A stretch of DNA of 64,000 nt from Fredinandcohnia humi (lineage in GTDB: Bacteria; Bacillota; Bacilli; Bacillales; Bacillaceae_L), in the NCBI RefSeq assembly GCF_001439915.1, contig NZ_LMBW01000011.1, positions 3,388-67,387 on the forward strand, given 5' to 3'. Under the pieces are notes generated by a model. It did no database searches and had not been told where the DNA came from. It saw nothing but the letters and a program-made list of their open reading frames with translations. This document shows, one piece after another, positions 27,866-37,915 of the stretch (position 1 is its first letter; every line of letters begins with the position of its first letter). Both the position numbers and the translations under genes were made by a program.

Positions 27866-29197
27866 GTGGATGACCTATATCTTCTTCCGAATGCTGAGGA
27901 TGAAATTATAGACTCATATGACGAGGATATTATTGTTACAAATAGAGAAGGAAAAATTATCAAGGTTACACACATAAGCGGGCAACAATATGGAATACCT
28001 GCTAAAGATTTGCTGGGTAAATCAGTCTATGAATTAGAAAAAAAGGGAATTTTTTCACCTGCGATTACTCCGCTAGTTTTGCAACAGAAAAAGAAGGTTG
28101 TCGTCATTCAGACTAATTTGGATAATCGAAAAATACTAGTCACAGGCATTCCATTATTTAACGAAAAAAATGAGGTTGAATTTATTTTAAGCTATTCCTA
28201 TGAAGTTTCTGAATTACTTGTACTTCAGGATTATTTAAATGAACTTGAAGGTGAGATGACAAAAGTTAAGGAAGAACTTGAATTTTTACGTGGAAAAACA
28301 TTAAGTGTGAATGGGATTATTTCTGAAAGCAAATATATGAAGCAAGTGTTAAAGACAATTGCTAAGGTTGCCCCACTTCAAGTATCTGTATTGCTGCAGG
28401 GTGAGAGCGGGGTTGGCAAATCGCTCCTCGCCAAATTGATTCATAAACAAAGCACCTGGTGGGATGGTCCTTTCATCGAAGTGAACTGCGGGACCATTCC
28501 TGAAGCAATCTTTGAATATGAACTATTAGGAAGCGGAGAGGAAGACGAGTCTAAAAAAATTGGCTATTTTCAAATGGCTCAAAACGGCACCCTCTATTTA
28601 CAGGGGATTGATGAATTATCATTGGCAGCCCAAACAATTTTAGTGAAAGCACTCCGCCAACATAAGAACAGTTTTCGAATTATAAGTGCGACAGAAAACC
28701 AACTTGAAGAATTAATGATTAAGAAACTGTTTAGAGAGGATTTGTTTTACTTAATCCATGTTATTCCTATTCATATCAAGCCTTTAAGAGAAAGATTAGA
28801 AGATTTAACAGAGGTTATTTGGAAGTACTTCCATAAATTTTGCAACACCTACCGTGTGAAAAAGGAAATTTCAAATGACTTATTCCACGAATTACTGCAT
28901 TTAGAATGGAGCGGCAACCATTTGGAAGTAAAAAATGTGATCGAACGGCTTGTTGTTCAAAGCGATGGGACAATCATTACAAAGGATGACCTACCTATAG
29001 AATATCGAAAAGATGATTCGCAAATGGATGGCCTTTATATCGAGGGACGCACCCTGCAAACAATTCTAGATCATGTTGAAGAACGAGTTTTACGAAGTAC
29101 TCAAAGACGATACAAAACAACAACAGAAATGGCAAAAGCATTAGGGATTAGCCAGCCTTCCGTCGTCCGTAAAATGAAAAAATACTTTAATGATTGA
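27866..29197 (+). CDS. PAS-AAA+-HTH regulator with degenerate ATPase (TyrR/sigma-54-activator relative)
   Basis: A 443-residue regulator. The start is GTG 27866 behind GAGGAGGG rather than the TTG 24 bases upstream. An N-terminal PAS-like sensor (about 10-120) is followed by a short coiled coil, an AAA+ domain (about 145-375) and a C-terminal Fis-like HTH (MAKALGISQPSVVRKMKK). Walker A is intact (GESGVGKS, 179-186). The GAFTGA loop that contacts sigma-54 is absent: ELLGSGEEDESKKIGYF (219-235) stands where [13 protein letters not shown] is expected. The Walker B Asp-Glu is replaced by Gln-Gly (LYLQGIDEL, Q246-G247). The protein should therefore not activate sigma-54 RNA polymerase and may act like TyrR at sigma-A promoters. 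It precedes the dehydrogenase gene and probably controls the peptide-utilisation cluster; its ligand is unknown. Confidence 0.8.
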   Translation: MDDLYLLPNAEDEIIDSYDEDIIVTNREGKIIKVTHISGQQYGIPAKDLLGKSVYELEKKGIFSPAITPLVLQQKKKVVVIQTNLDNRKILVTGIPLFNEKNEVEFILSYSYEVSELLVLQDYLNELEGEMTKVKEELEFLRGKTLSVNGIISESKYMKQVLKTIAKVAPLQVSVLLQGESGVGKSLLAKLIHKQSTWWDGPFIEVNCGTIPEAIFEYELLGSGEEDESKKIGYFQMAQNGTLYLQGIDELSLAAQTILVKALRQHKNSFRIISATENQLEELMIKKLFREDLFYLIHVIPIHIKPLRERLEDLTEVIWKYFHKFCNTYRVKKEISNDLFHELLHLEWSGNHLEVKNVIERLVVQSDGTIITKDDLPIEYRKDDSQMDGLYIEGRTLQTILDHVEERVLRSTQRRYKTTTEMAKALGISQPSVVRKMKKYFND

Positions 29198-29261
29198 ACC
29201 CTGCTTGGATATGATGCATGGACATTATTTTTTATCAAAATACAAAGGTGGGTTATTTAAG

Positions 29262-30617
29262 ATGTATATTCAACAACTCATTGCTAAACTTGGCACCGAA
29301 AAGGTAAGTCGGAACGAAACTGAATTGTTCCGTCATAGCCATGACGAATCACCACATATTCCGGTTGAACCAGATGTTGTTTGTTTTCCAACCTGTCGTG
29401 AGGATGTCAAAGCTATTTTGGAGATTGCAAAGATGAATCAAATACCTGTTACAGCTTTTGGGGCTGGCTCAGGTCTAGAAGGACAAGCCATACCAATAAA
29501 AAAAGGAATTTCGATGAATTTTGAAAATATGAACAAGGTACTCGATTTTTCACCAGATGACATGCTTATTACGGTTCAGCCAGGAATTACACGAATGCAG
29601 CTAAACAAAATCATTAATCGCCATGGACTTATGTTCCCGATTGATCCAGGTGCAGATGCTACTATTGGTGGGATGGTTGCTACGAATGCAAGTGGGACTA
29701 CAGCTGTTCGTTATGGGTCCATGAGGGATCAGTTATTGGACTTGGAAGTCGTGGTAGCGGATGGGACAGTAATACATACTGGTACTAGAGCTAAAAAATC
29801 ATCTTCGGGTTATCATTTAACAGGTCTCTTTGCTGGATCCGAAGGGACATTAGGAATCATAACAGAAATTACACTGCGCCTGCATGGAATTCCTGAGCAT
29901 ACCATGATGGCTACCTGTACATTTAATACACTTGAGCTCTGCGGGATTGCTGCACAGTCCATTCTACAAAGCGGGATTCTCGTTATGAAAATGGAGCTTC
30001 TCGATGCAATGAGTATCAGTGAAGTTAATCAGTATTATAACTACAACTTTCCAGTGAAGCATTCATTATTTTTAGAATTCGCGGGATCAAAGAGTGCGGT
30101 TGAGGAAGAAGTAAAAATAGTTGCTGAAATAATGAAGGACTTAGGTGCCGAGGATTGGCAGGTTGCAAGTGACCCTACAAAACAGCGGGAAATTTGGAAA
30201 GCAAGACATGAACTATGCTACGTTTTTTTACACCAAAATGGGATAGACGAGGTAGGCGCTGATGTTTGTGTTCCGATTTCAAAGGTACCAAACCTTGTTG
30301 AATATGCCCGAAAATTGATTGATGAAAGTGGCTTAAAAGGTGGAATATGGGGACACATCGGAGACGGAAATTTTCATACATTAATTGTATTTCACCCAAA
30401 AATAGCTGAGGAACGTGAGATTGCTGAGGGTATTAATGAAAAATTGGCTATTCGTGCAATTGAAGAGGGTGGTACGTGTACAGGTGAACATGGCGTAGGA
30501 ATTGGAAAAATAAAATATCAAGAAAAAGAGCACGGCGATGCGTTATCCATTATGAAAAATATCAAACAATTGTTAGACCCGATGGGACTATTAAATCCTG
30601 GTAAAATTTTCAGATAA
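29262..30617 (+). CDS. FAD-linked 2-hydroxyacid (glycolate/D-lactate-type) dehydrogenase, GlcD-like
   Basis: A 451-residue flavoenzyme of the VAO/PCMH family. ATG 29262 is preferred (AAAGGTGGG before it) over an earlier codon inside the regulator gene, and gives the usual GlcD length. The FAD-binding segment shows GAGSGLEGQAIP and DPGADATIGGMVATNASGT; the C-terminal cap has the conserved HIGDGNFH and TGEHGVGIGK motifs and ends GLLNPGKIF. It should oxidise a D-2-hydroxyacid such as D-lactate, glycolate or an aromatic hydroxyacid to the 2-oxoacid, passing electrons to the respiratory chain or an acceptor. It lies directly after the regulator and upstream of an aminotransferase and a peptide importer; together they suggest processing of amino-acid skeletons. 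Confidence 0.85.
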   Translation: MYIQQLIAKLGTEKVSRNETELFRHSHDESPHIPVEPDVVCFPTCREDVKAILEIAKMNQIPVTAFGAGSGLEGQAIPIKKGISMNFENMNKVLDFSPDDMLITVQPGITRMQLNKIINRHGLMFPIDPGADATIGGMVATNASGTTAVRYGSMRDQLLDLEVVVADGTVIHTGTRAKKSSSGYHLTGLFAGSEGTLGIITEITLRLHGIPEHTMMATCTFNTLELCGIAAQSILQSGILVMKMELLDAMSISEVNQYYNYNFPVKHSLFLEFAGSKSAVEEEVKIVAEIMKDLGAEDWQVASDPTKQREIWKARHELCYVFLHQNGIDEVGADVCVPISKVPNLVEYARKLIDESGLKGGIWGHIGDGNFHTLIVFHPKIAEEREIAEGINEKLAIRAIEEGGTCTGEHGVGIGKIKYQEKEHGDALSIMKNIKQLLDPMGLLNPGKIFR

Positions 30618-30762
30618 ACTTTCCTCAATCAAACAACGAAACCATTAAACTATTAATTTTTATACATCTTATATTCATATAATGTTCTGAAAGTTAAAGT
30701 TCCATTTTTATGTCATCTTTATTAATGAAAGAAAATAAATCTACTGAAAATTGTAATTAATC

Positions 30763-30791
30763 TTGATACTAGATCTTTAATATAATATAAT
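30763..30791 (+). promoter_or_regulatory. Sigma-A promoter of the aminotransferase/importer unit
   Basis: TTGATA (30763-30768), a 17-nt spacer and a perfect TATAAT (30786-30791). The transcript would carry a leader of about 130 nt. It lies in the 309-bp gap after the dehydrogenase gene, which is otherwise empty. No -24/-12 element was found here, which agrees with the missing GAFTGA loop in the nearby regulator. Confidence 0.7.
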
Positions 30792-30926
30792 GAGCTATAC
30801 AATTTCGAATAATTATTCAAAACTGAATATAGGATGTATTGCAAATTCAATTCTTGTTTGAGTAATTAGGGATTAGATAGAGTAGAAGAAATAACAAGTT
30901 CATTATGTTTTTAAGGAGTCTTCTAA

Positions 30927-32231
30927 ATGGAAAAACTAGATCAAGATTGGGTAAGGTTGGTAGATTCAATTGGTAATTTTCTTGCTCCAAGTATGGCAAA
31001 GGATCATCCCAACTTACCGGTTGTTAAAGCGGAAGGTTGCTACTACTACGGTGCGGACGGGATTACATACCTTGATTTTACATCAGGGATTGCCGTCGAA
31101 AATGTTGGGCATAGACATCCGAAGGTTGTAGAGGCAATTAAGGATAGTGTGGACCATTTGGTTCATGGCCCATCAGGAGTTATAATCTATGAATCTATTT
31201 TAAAATTAGCACAAGAGCTTCAAGGAATACTTCCACCAAAGCTAGATAACTTTTTCTTTGCAAATAGTGGTACTGAAGCAATAGAAGGTGCACTTAAATT
31301 AGCGAAATATGTAACAAAGCGGCCATATGTTGTTTCATTTACCGGGTGTTTTCATGGACGTTCAATTGGGGCACTAAGTGTTTCTACTTCTAAAAGTAAG
31401 TATCGAAAACATCAACAGCCTTCTTGGCTTACATACCAATTACCATATGCCCATCAACAGGATTGTCCTGCAGGAGTGGATCCGGAAGTTTTCTTTCCGG
31501 ATAAACTAGAAAGGGATGTGGCTACCTTATTTAAGCATCAAGTCGACCCTGAAGAGGTTGCATGCATGATTGTGGAGCCCATTTTAGGAGAAGGGGGATA
31601 CATCATTCCGCCCAAAAGTTGGTTGAAAAAAATCAGGGAAATCTGTGATCGTCATGATATCCTGCTTATTTTTGATGAAGTACAAACCGGATTTGGAAGA
31701 ACTGGAAATTGGTTTGCTGCACAAACCTTTGATGTAAGACCGGACATTATGGCAATTGCTAAGGGCATAGCAGCCGGACTTCCGCTAAGTGCAACAGTTG
31801 CTTCGAAGGAACTCATGTCACAATGGCCACTAGGTGCACATGGAACAACCTTCGGCGGAAACCCAATCGCTTGTGCCGCAGCAAGGGCCTCATTGGCGGT
31901 TATCCAAGAAGAAAAGCTATTGGATAATGCGAATGCAATGGGAGCATTAGCTCTTGAACGTTTGCATGAAATGATGAAGAAATACCCAGTCATTTCAGAT
32001 GTTCGCGGGATTGGATTAATGATTGGAATTTCGCTGCAAGATGTAGAAACAGGTGAACCAAGTGGTGCTAAGGTTATGGAAGTTTTAAACAAATGCCTTG
32101 AAAAAGGGGTTCTCTTCTACTTATGTGGCAATTCTGGTGAGGTTATTCGTATGATTCCACCTCTTACCGTTACAAAAGAACAAATCAATCACGGTCTAGA
32201 TGTGTTAGAAGAGGTATTGCAAACTGTTTAA
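30927..32231 (+). CDS. Class III PLP-dependent aminotransferase (GabT/omega-aminotransferase type)
   Basis: A 434-residue fold-type I enzyme. The pyridine-contacting Asp lies in [15 protein letters not shown], the Schiff-base lysine is K279 in [14 protein letters not shown], and phosphate-contacting GTEAIEG and GTTFGGNP motifs are present. The family transfers the terminal amino group of 4-aminobutyrate, ornithine, beta-alanine or similar donors to a 2-oxoacid. The strong promoter and AAGGAGTC site precede ATG 30927. Lying in a dipeptide-uptake operon with a PepV peptidase, it could process an omega-amino acid freed from imported peptides; beta-alanine from carnosine-like dipeptides is one possibility, not proven. 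Confidence 0.85.
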   Translation: MEKLDQDWVRLVDSIGNFLAPSMAKDHPNLPVVKAEGCYYYGADGITYLDFTSGIAVENVGHRHPKVVEAIKDSVDHLVHGPSGVIIYESILKLAQELQGILPPKLDNFFFANSGTEAIEGALKLAKYVTKRPYVVSFTGCFHGRSIGALSVSTSKSKYRKHQQPSWLTYQLPYAHQQDCPAGVDPEVFFPDKLERDVATLFKHQVDPEEVACMIVEPILGEGGYIIPPKSWLKKIREICDRHDILLIFDEVQTGFGRTGNWFAAQTFDVRPDIMAIAKGIAAGLPLSATVASKELMSQWPLGAHGTTFGGNPIACAAARASLAVIQEEKLLDNANAMGALALERLHEMMKKYPVISDVRGIGLMIGISLQDVETGEPSGAKVMEVLNKCLEKGVLFYLCGNSGEVIRMIPPLTVTKEQINHGLDVLEEVLQTV

Positions 32232-32304
32232 AAAACACAAGGCTTGGAACACGGCATTTTTGCCAAAGAATAAATTACTAGTTTACTAAAAAGGGGGATT
32301 TCAC

Positions 32305-33879
32305 ATGAAGATGAAAAATAAGGTTTTTTTGCTTGTAATGTTAGTATTGCTTCTTGCTGTTTCGGCTTGTAGCAATGATAAGTCAGCAGGAGGTACGAAA
32401 GGTTCTGATGGGGATAGCAAAGGAAAAAGTGAGTTAAAGTTGACTTTGTCTGCACAGCCACCAACTCTTGATACAGTCGCAACGAATTCAGTTGATGCAG
32501 CAACAGTAGCGAGAAATATTTTTGAAACATTGGTCACTCCGAATTCCAATTATCAACCTGTACCAATGTTAGCAGAGTCTGTAGACATTAGTGATGATGG
32601 AAAAATGTATACATTCGTGTTAAGACAAGGTGTTAAATTCCACAATGGCAAAGAGATGAAATCAGAGGATGTTGTCGCATCGATGAATCGTTGGAAGGAA
32701 GCTTCCGTTGTCGCAAGCGATATACTAGGAGATGCTGCATTTGAAGCAAAGGATGATTACACAGTTGTATTACAGCTAGATTCACCATCTTCAGGTGTGT
32801 TAAATATTTTAGCATCAACAAAGCAGTTCCCAGCGATCATGCCTAAGGAAATCGTTGAAACAGCTACGGCCGAAGGTGTAACAGAATTTATCGGAACAGG
32901 TCCATTTGAGCTTGAAGAGTTAAAACAAAATCAATACATTCATTTAGCAAAGTATGAAGACTATCAACCAGTAGATTCAGAAGCTGACGGTTTAGCAGGT
33001 AAAAAAGAAGCATTAGTAGAAGATGTATATTTCTATATTGTGAAGGATGCAGCGACTCGTTTGGCAGCGGTTCAAACAGGCGAGTATGACATCAATACTG
33101 ATGTATATTTTGAACAATATGACATTGTTAAAGAGGATAAAAATATTAATACGCATCCTGACCAATACGGTAACTTATTAGCTGTATATAATAAGCAAAG
33201 TGGCTTATTCACAGATAAAAAAATGAGACAAGCTATCAATGCCGCAATCAATACAGAAGATATTATGCTAGCAACATTTGTACATGAAGAATTATTTAAC
33301 ATAGACCACGGTTACATGGGTATGGATCAAAAGGATTGGTACACTGAGAAAGGACTTGAATCTTATAATCAAGCTGATGCAAAAAAGGCAAAAGCGTTAT
33401 TAGAAGAGGCCGGCTATAAAGGGGAAGAAATTAACATCATTGCAACAAGTGATTACAGTGAACATTATGACTCTGCCGTTGTGTTAGAAAGTCAATTACG
33501 TGAACTTGGGGTTAATGTTAAGTTAGAAACATTTGACTGGCCAACATTATTGGATCGTAGAAAAGATCCTGCAGCATGGGATATTATGGTAACTGGTTAC
33601 TCTACAGTTACAACCCCAGCTCAAATCTACTACTTGAATCCAAATGACCACGGCTGGACGAATGACGCTAAAATTGCAGATTTACTAGAACAAATCGACG
33701 CTGCTCCTTCAGTTAAAGAAGCGCAACCACTATGGGCTGAATTGCAGGAATATGCTTCAAATGATTATGTTCCAGTATCTAATTTCGGAACATATAGTCT
33801 AGTCGCAGCAGCAAGAAATAATGTAAAAGGCTTTAAGATTTTCCAAGGACCAATCGTTTGGAATACAACAGTAGAATAA
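32305..33879 (+). CDS. Peptide ABC transporter substrate-binding lipoprotein (SBP family 5)
   Basis: A 524-residue binding protein. A lysine-rich start and hydrophobic stretch lead to the lipobox AVSAC (Cys near residue 22), so the mature protein is anchored outside the membrane. The family-5 features LTLSAQPPTLDTVATNS, NIFETLVTPNSNYQPVPMLAES and the RQGVKFHNGKEMKSEDVVAS segment are typical of DppA/OppA. It captures oligopeptides or dipeptides (some members bind nickel or opines) for the permease pair that follows. GGGGG six bases before ATG 32305 serves as ribosome site. Confidence 0.9.
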   Translation: MKMKNKVFLLVMLVLLLAVSACSNDKSAGGTKGSDGDSKGKSELKLTLSAQPPTLDTVATNSVDAATVARNIFETLVTPNSNYQPVPMLAESVDISDDGKMYTFVLRQGVKFHNGKEMKSEDVVASMNRWKEASVVASDILGDAAFEAKDDYTVVLQLDSPSSGVLNILASTKQFPAIMPKEIVETATAEGVTEFIGTGPFELEELKQNQYIHLAKYEDYQPVDSEADGLAGKKEALVEDVYFYIVKDAATRLAAVQTGEYDINTDVYFEQYDIVKEDKNINTHPDQYGNLLAVYNKQSGLFTDKKMRQAINAAINTEDIMLATFVHEELFNIDHGYMGMDQKDWYTEKGLESYNQADAKKAKALLEEAGYKGEEINIIATSDYSEHYDSAVVLESQLRELGVNVKLETFDWPTLLDRRKDPAAWDIMVTGYSTVTTPAQIYYLNPNDHGWTNDAKIADLLEQIDAAPSVKEAQPLWAELQEYASNDYVPVSNFGTYSLVAAARNNVKGFKIFQGPIVWNTTVE

Positions 33880-33888
33880 TTATACATG

Positions 33889-33916
33889 CCCTCCCGATGC
33901 TTTTTGCGCGGGAGGG
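33889..33916 (+). promoter_or_regulatory. GC-rich intercistronic hairpin between dppA- and dppB-like genes
   Basis: CCCTCCC pairs with GGGAGGG across a 14-nt loop and has no T tract. Such hairpins usually protect the upstream binding-protein mRNA and lower permease expression. Confidence 0.65.
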
Positions 33917-33960
33917 TGTTGATTAAATGAGATAAGTTACATATCTGAGGGGGAAGATCA

Positions 33961-34902
33961 TTGTATTTTTACATATTAAAACGTATTTTTTCCCTAGTTC
34001 CAGTTTTATTCGTTGTCTCGATTGTTGCGTTTCTACTAATCTATTTAACACCTGGTGATCCTGTTTCAGTTATGTTAGGGCAGGAAGCAACGGCAGAGCA
34101 GATCGAAGGACTTCGTGAACAAATGGGGTTTAACAAACCATTGTATATTCAATATTTGAATTGGTTGTTCAATGTTTTTCAAGGGGATTTGGGAGATTCC
34201 TATTTTATGCATATGCCAGTATCTACGGCCATTCTCGACCATTTAGGCCCGACTCTTTCAATCGCTGTCCTCGCAGAAATCATTTCTATTTTAATCGCAG
34301 TGCCTGTTGGAATAATAGCAGCCAGACATCGTGGTACTTTTATCGACCAATTTGTGATGGGCTTTACCCTAACAGGAATGGCGATACCTAGCTTTCTATT
34401 TGGATTATTACTTATGCTAGTAGTGGGTGTTAACCTTGGGTGGTTACCTGTGGCAGGTTATCAGCCATTAAGTAGTGGATTTTGGACTTATTTAAAATAC
34501 TTGTTAATGCCAGGTCTTGCACTTGGAATTATTCAATCTGCTTTAATCGCTCGTATGACAAGGTCATCGATGCTTGAAGTGCTAAATGCGGATTTTATTA
34601 AAACGGCTCGTTCAAAGGGTGTAAGAGAGCGTTCTGTTATTTATGTTCACGCATTACGGAATGCATTACTTCCAATCTTAACAGTCATTGGACAGACATT
34701 TGGACTCCTAGTGGCAGGGGCGGTCGTGATTGAAACAATCTTTAATATTCCTGGTATCGGTCAATTAGTTTTAAATTCTATTCAAAGCAGGGATTATGCC
34801 GTTATTCAAGGGGTAATTTTAATGGTGGCATTTTTCTATGTAATGATAAACCTCGTGATCGATTTATTATATATGTTAATCGATCCACGTGTAGGATACT
34901 AG
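33961..34902 (+). CDS. Dipeptide ABC transporter permease, DppB-like
   Basis: A 313-residue integral membrane protein with six predicted helices, including the N-terminal YILKRIFSLVPVLFVVS helix and the GDPVSVMLG loop of the family. The cytoplasmic EAA motif that docks the ATPase is DFIKTARSKGVRERSVIYVHALRN (position about 213-237). TTG at 33961 has a GAGGGGG site. It pairs with the DppC-like permease 20 bp downstream. Confidence 0.9.
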   Translation: MYFYILKRIFSLVPVLFVVSIVAFLLIYLTPGDPVSVMLGQEATAEQIEGLREQMGFNKPLYIQYLNWLFNVFQGDLGDSYFMHMPVSTAILDHLGPTLSIAVLAEIISILIAVPVGIIAARHRGTFIDQFVMGFTLTGMAIPSFLFGLLLMLVVGVNLGWLPVAGYQPLSSGFWTYLKYLLMPGLALGIIQSALIARMTRSSMLEVLNADFIKTARSKGVRERSVIYVHALRNALLPILTVIGQTFGLLVAGAVVIETIFNIPGIGQLVLNSIQSRDYAVIQGVILMVAFFYVMINLVIDLLYMLIDPRVGY

Positions 34903-34921
34903 GGACGTAAGGGGGAGAAAC

Positions 34922-35815
34922 ATGAATGTTATTGAAGCAAATGCGAACCCGAAAAGAGTCAAATATGACCTAAAGAAACAGGAAAGAGCTCTTTTTATTC
35001 GGCGTTTTTTATCTAATAAAATGTTGGTAACAGGAAGTATTATGGTTGCTTTATTACTGTTACTCACCATCTTTGGTCCCAAATTAACACCTTATGACCC
35101 TTATGAAATGGTCGTAAAGGAGCGATTGCAGGCTCCAAGCGCCACCCATCTACTTGGAACGGATAACTTTGGTCGTGATTTATTAACTCGTATTGTTTAT
35201 GGAGCTAAGGTTTCAATATCGGTAGGTTTTGCATCGGCCTTTTTATCATCCATCATTGGCTTAGCGATTGGTTTATCAGCAAGTTATTATCGCTATTTAG
35301 ATAATATCCTAATGCGTATTTGTGATGGTTTACTCGCGTTTCCCGCTATTTTGTTTGCTATCGCATTGATGGCCGTTCTTGGAGCGAAAACTGAAAATGT
35401 AATCATCGCCTTAACAATTGTTTTCTCTCCTGAAGTTGCCAGAATTGTTCGTTCTCGAGCACTAGTCGTTAGGGAAGAAACCTATATTGAAGCGATTCGT
35501 AGTCAGGGAGCAAGCTCCTTGCGCATTATTTGGCGGCATATCGCACCTAACACCATTTCACCTTTGCTTGTTAAAGCTACCTTTGTTTTCTCTGAAGCAG
35601 TAATCGTTGAAGCAACTTTGAGCTTTTTAGGGGCAGGGGTCCCTGCACCAGACCCAAGCTGGGGTAATATTTTATCCGATGGAAAGGCAGTTATCTATAC
35701 CGCATGGTGGATGACCGTTTTCCCAGGAACCTTTATTATTTTATCCGTTCTTGGTCTTAATTTACTTGGTGACGGATTACGAGACTTAATTGACCCACAA
35801 TCAAGCACGAAATAG
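34922..35815 (+). CDS. Dipeptide ABC transporter permease, DppC-like
   Basis: A 297-residue membrane protein. After a short cytoplasmic basic segment and the first helix it carries the LLGTDNFGRDLLTRIVYGAKVS signature of DppC/OppC, and the EAA loop YIEAIRSQGASSLRIIWRHIAPN. About six membrane helices. Ribosome site AAGGGGGAG. It forms the heterodimeric channel with the preceding permease. Confidence 0.9.
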   Translation: MNVIEANANPKRVKYDLKKQERALFIRRFLSNKMLVTGSIMVALLLLLTIFGPKLTPYDPYEMVVKERLQAPSATHLLGTDNFGRDLLTRIVYGAKVSISVGFASAFLSSIIGLAIGLSASYYRYLDNILMRICDGLLAFPAILFAIALMAVLGAKTENVIIALTIVFSPEVARIVRSRALVVREETYIEAIRSQGASSLRIIWRHIAPNTISPLLVKATFVFSEAVIVEATLSFLGAGVPAPDPSWGNILSDGKAVIYTAWWMTVFPGTFIILSVLGLNLLGDGLRDLIDPQSSTK

Positions 35816-35904
35816 TCTTTTACATGATCTATCCACTTCGAGCGGTGCACAAAATGTAATAGATTTGAAGTATCATTTTATGTAAGTAAATGGAGGAAAT
35901 ATGT

Positions 35905-36909
35905 ATGAATCAACCTCTTCTTGAAATAAATAATTTGAAAACGCATTTTAATACAGAGCGAGGACAGGTAACTGCTGTTGATGGAATTACTTTTTCGGTA
36001 GATAAGGGAGAAATCCTTGGTGTAGTTGGGGAGTCTGGTTGTGGAAAAAGTGTCACAGCACAGTCAATTTTACGTCTATTTGACGAAAAATACACGGCAA
36101 AGTATGAAGGTGAAATCAAGCTTCAAGGTCAGGATTTGTTGAGCCTTTCGAAAGCAAAGATGGAAAAAATTCGTGGCAATGAGGTTTCAATGATTTTTCA
36201 GGACCCATTAAGTTCATTAAACCCCGTATTTACAATTGGATTTCAATTAACGGAGACCATTTTACTGCATCAGAATCGAACCAAAAAAGAAGCGTATCAA
36301 ATGGCAATTGACTTACTAAGGATGACAGGAATTCCCTCACCTGAAAATCGAGTCCATGAGTATCCCCATCAGCTATCAGGTGGTATGAGACAACGGGTTA
36401 TGATTGCGATGGCCCTGGCCTGTAAACCAAAGCTTCTCATTGCCGATGAACCAACGACTGCATTAGATGTTACGATTCAAGCACAAATACTTGATCTAAT
36501 CCTTGATTTAAATGAGGAATTAGGTATGGCTGTTGTTTTTATAACCCATGATCTAGGAGTTGTGGCAGAGGTTTGTACACGTGTTGTAGTCATGTATCTG
36601 GGTCAGGTTGTTGAAGAAGCAGATGTTCAAGACTTATTTTTAAGACCACTCCATCCATATACAAAAGGTTTGATGAAGTCCATTCCACAAATGGAAGGTG
36701 ACCGGACAAAGAAGTTGAATGTTATTGGTGGAACTGTTCCTGCGTTAAATGCAATCCCGAAAGGCTGCCGATTTGCTTCACGTTGTGAGTATGCAGATGA
36801 ATTGTGCAAGGAAAAGGCACCCGACCTCCTCTTACATGAGGGAAATCATAAGGTAAGATGTTGGCACTACGCAAACATTGCCAGGAAGGAAGAGGTTGAA
36901 CATGCCTAA
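35905..36909 (+). CDS. Dipeptide ABC transporter ATPase, DppD-like
   Basis: A 334-residue ATPase with Walker [10 protein letters not shown]-loop [10 protein letters not shown], signature LSGGMRQR, Walker B LLIADEP and the switch His in ITHDLG. The C-terminal extension has the oligopeptide-transporter motif with spaced cysteines ([15 protein letters not shown]) common in DppD/OppD. The ATG at 35905 is chosen over one 15 bases earlier because GGAGGAA fits it. It overlaps the next gene by 8 bp. Confidence 0.92.
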   Translation: MNQPLLEINNLKTHFNTERGQVTAVDGITFSVDKGEILGVVGESGCGKSVTAQSILRLFDEKYTAKYEGEIKLQGQDLLSLSKAKMEKIRGNEVSMIFQDPLSSLNPVFTIGFQLTETILLHQNRTKKEAYQMAIDLLRMTGIPSPENRVHEYPHQLSGGMRQRVMIAMALACKPKLLIADEPTTALDVTIQAQILDLILDLNEELGMAVVFITHDLGVVAEVCTRVVVMYLGQVVEEADVQDLFLRPLHPYTKGLMKSIPQMEGDRTKKLNVIGGTVPALNAIPKGCRFASRCEYADELCKEKAPDLLLHEGNHKVRCWHYANIARKEEVEHA

Positions 36910-37882
36910 CCAAAAAACTGAACCGATTTTAGAGGTAAAAGGTTTAAAGAAATACTTCAAAGTAAAAGGTTTAAGAAGGAAATCCAGAAATCACCAAGTC
37001 AAGGCTGTCGATGACGTGTCTTTTACGCTTCATAAAGGTGAAACCTTAGGGTTGGTTGGGGAATCTGGTTGTGGTAAAAGTACCACCGGCAGAGCGATTT
37101 TGCGGTTGATTGAGCCTTCAGAAGGTAGGGTTTTGTACCGGAATGAGGACATCTTACAAAAATCGAATAAGGGTTTTCGAAAGGTTCAAAAAGAAATGCA
37201 AATGGTGTTTCAGGATCCCTTTTCTTCCTTGAATCCAAGAATTCGAATTGGAGAAAGTATAAAGGAATCATTGACAATCCACTCGATTGGGAATCGGAAG
37301 GAAAGAGAGGAAATCGTGATCAACATTCTGGACAAGGTTGGGTTACGACCAGATCATTATTACAGATTTCCTCATGAATTTTCTGGTGGCCAAAGACAGC
37401 GGATTGGACTAGCGAGGGCGTTAGTCGCAAACCCTAGTATTCTCATTTTGGATGAACCAGTTTCTGGACTAGATGTATCCATACAATCTCAAATTCTAAA
37501 TCTTCTACAGGATTTACAGGATGAATTTAAGCTTACATCACTTTTTATTTCACATGACATGAGTGTTGTTCGTCACATCTCTGACCGAGTGGGAGTGATG
37601 TATTTAGGTAAGGTAATGGAAGAGGCTGATACAGATACACTATTCTCAAATCCTGTTCATCCATATACACAGGCACTACTTTCAGCGGTTCCAGTTCCAA
37701 AAATAGGTAAGAAAAGAGAACGAATCATTCTTAAAGGAGAAATCCCATCCCCTTTAAATCCTCCTACAGGTTGTATTTTCCATACAAGATGTCCATACGC
37801 AATGGATATATGTAAAAGCAAAGTACCTGAAAAAATACAGATCCAAGATCGTCATACTGTTGCTTGTCATTTGTACAGCTAG
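36902..37882 (+). CDS. Dipeptide ABC transporter ATPase, DppF-like
   Basis: A 326-residue partner ATPase. Walker [10 protein letters not shown]-loop FQDPFSSLNP, signature FSGGQRQR, Walker B LILDEP and the SHDMSVV switch segment are all present, and the C-terminal cysteine motif (GCIFHTRCPYAMDIC) is conserved. ATG 36902 lies inside the preceding gene, indicating coupling. With DppA-D-like proteins it completes a full importer. Confidence 0.92.
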   Translation: MPNQKTEPILEVKGLKKYFKVKGLRRKSRNHQVKAVDDVSFTLHKGETLGLVGESGCGKSTTGRAILRLIEPSEGRVLYRNEDILQKSNKGFRKVQKEMQMVFQDPFSSLNPRIRIGESIKESLTIHSIGNRKEREEIVINILDKVGLRPDHYYRFPHEFSGGQRQRIGLARALVANPSILILDEPVSGLDVSIQSQILNLLQDLQDEFKLTSLFISHDMSVVRHISDRVGVMYLGKVMEEADTDTLFSNPVHPYTQALLSAVPVPKIGKKRERIILKGEIPSPLNPPTGCIFHTRCPYAMDICKSKVPEKIQIQDRHTVACHLYS

Positions 37883-37915
37883 TTAAAGGTGATTTATAAA
37901 TGAAGGGAGAAAACA

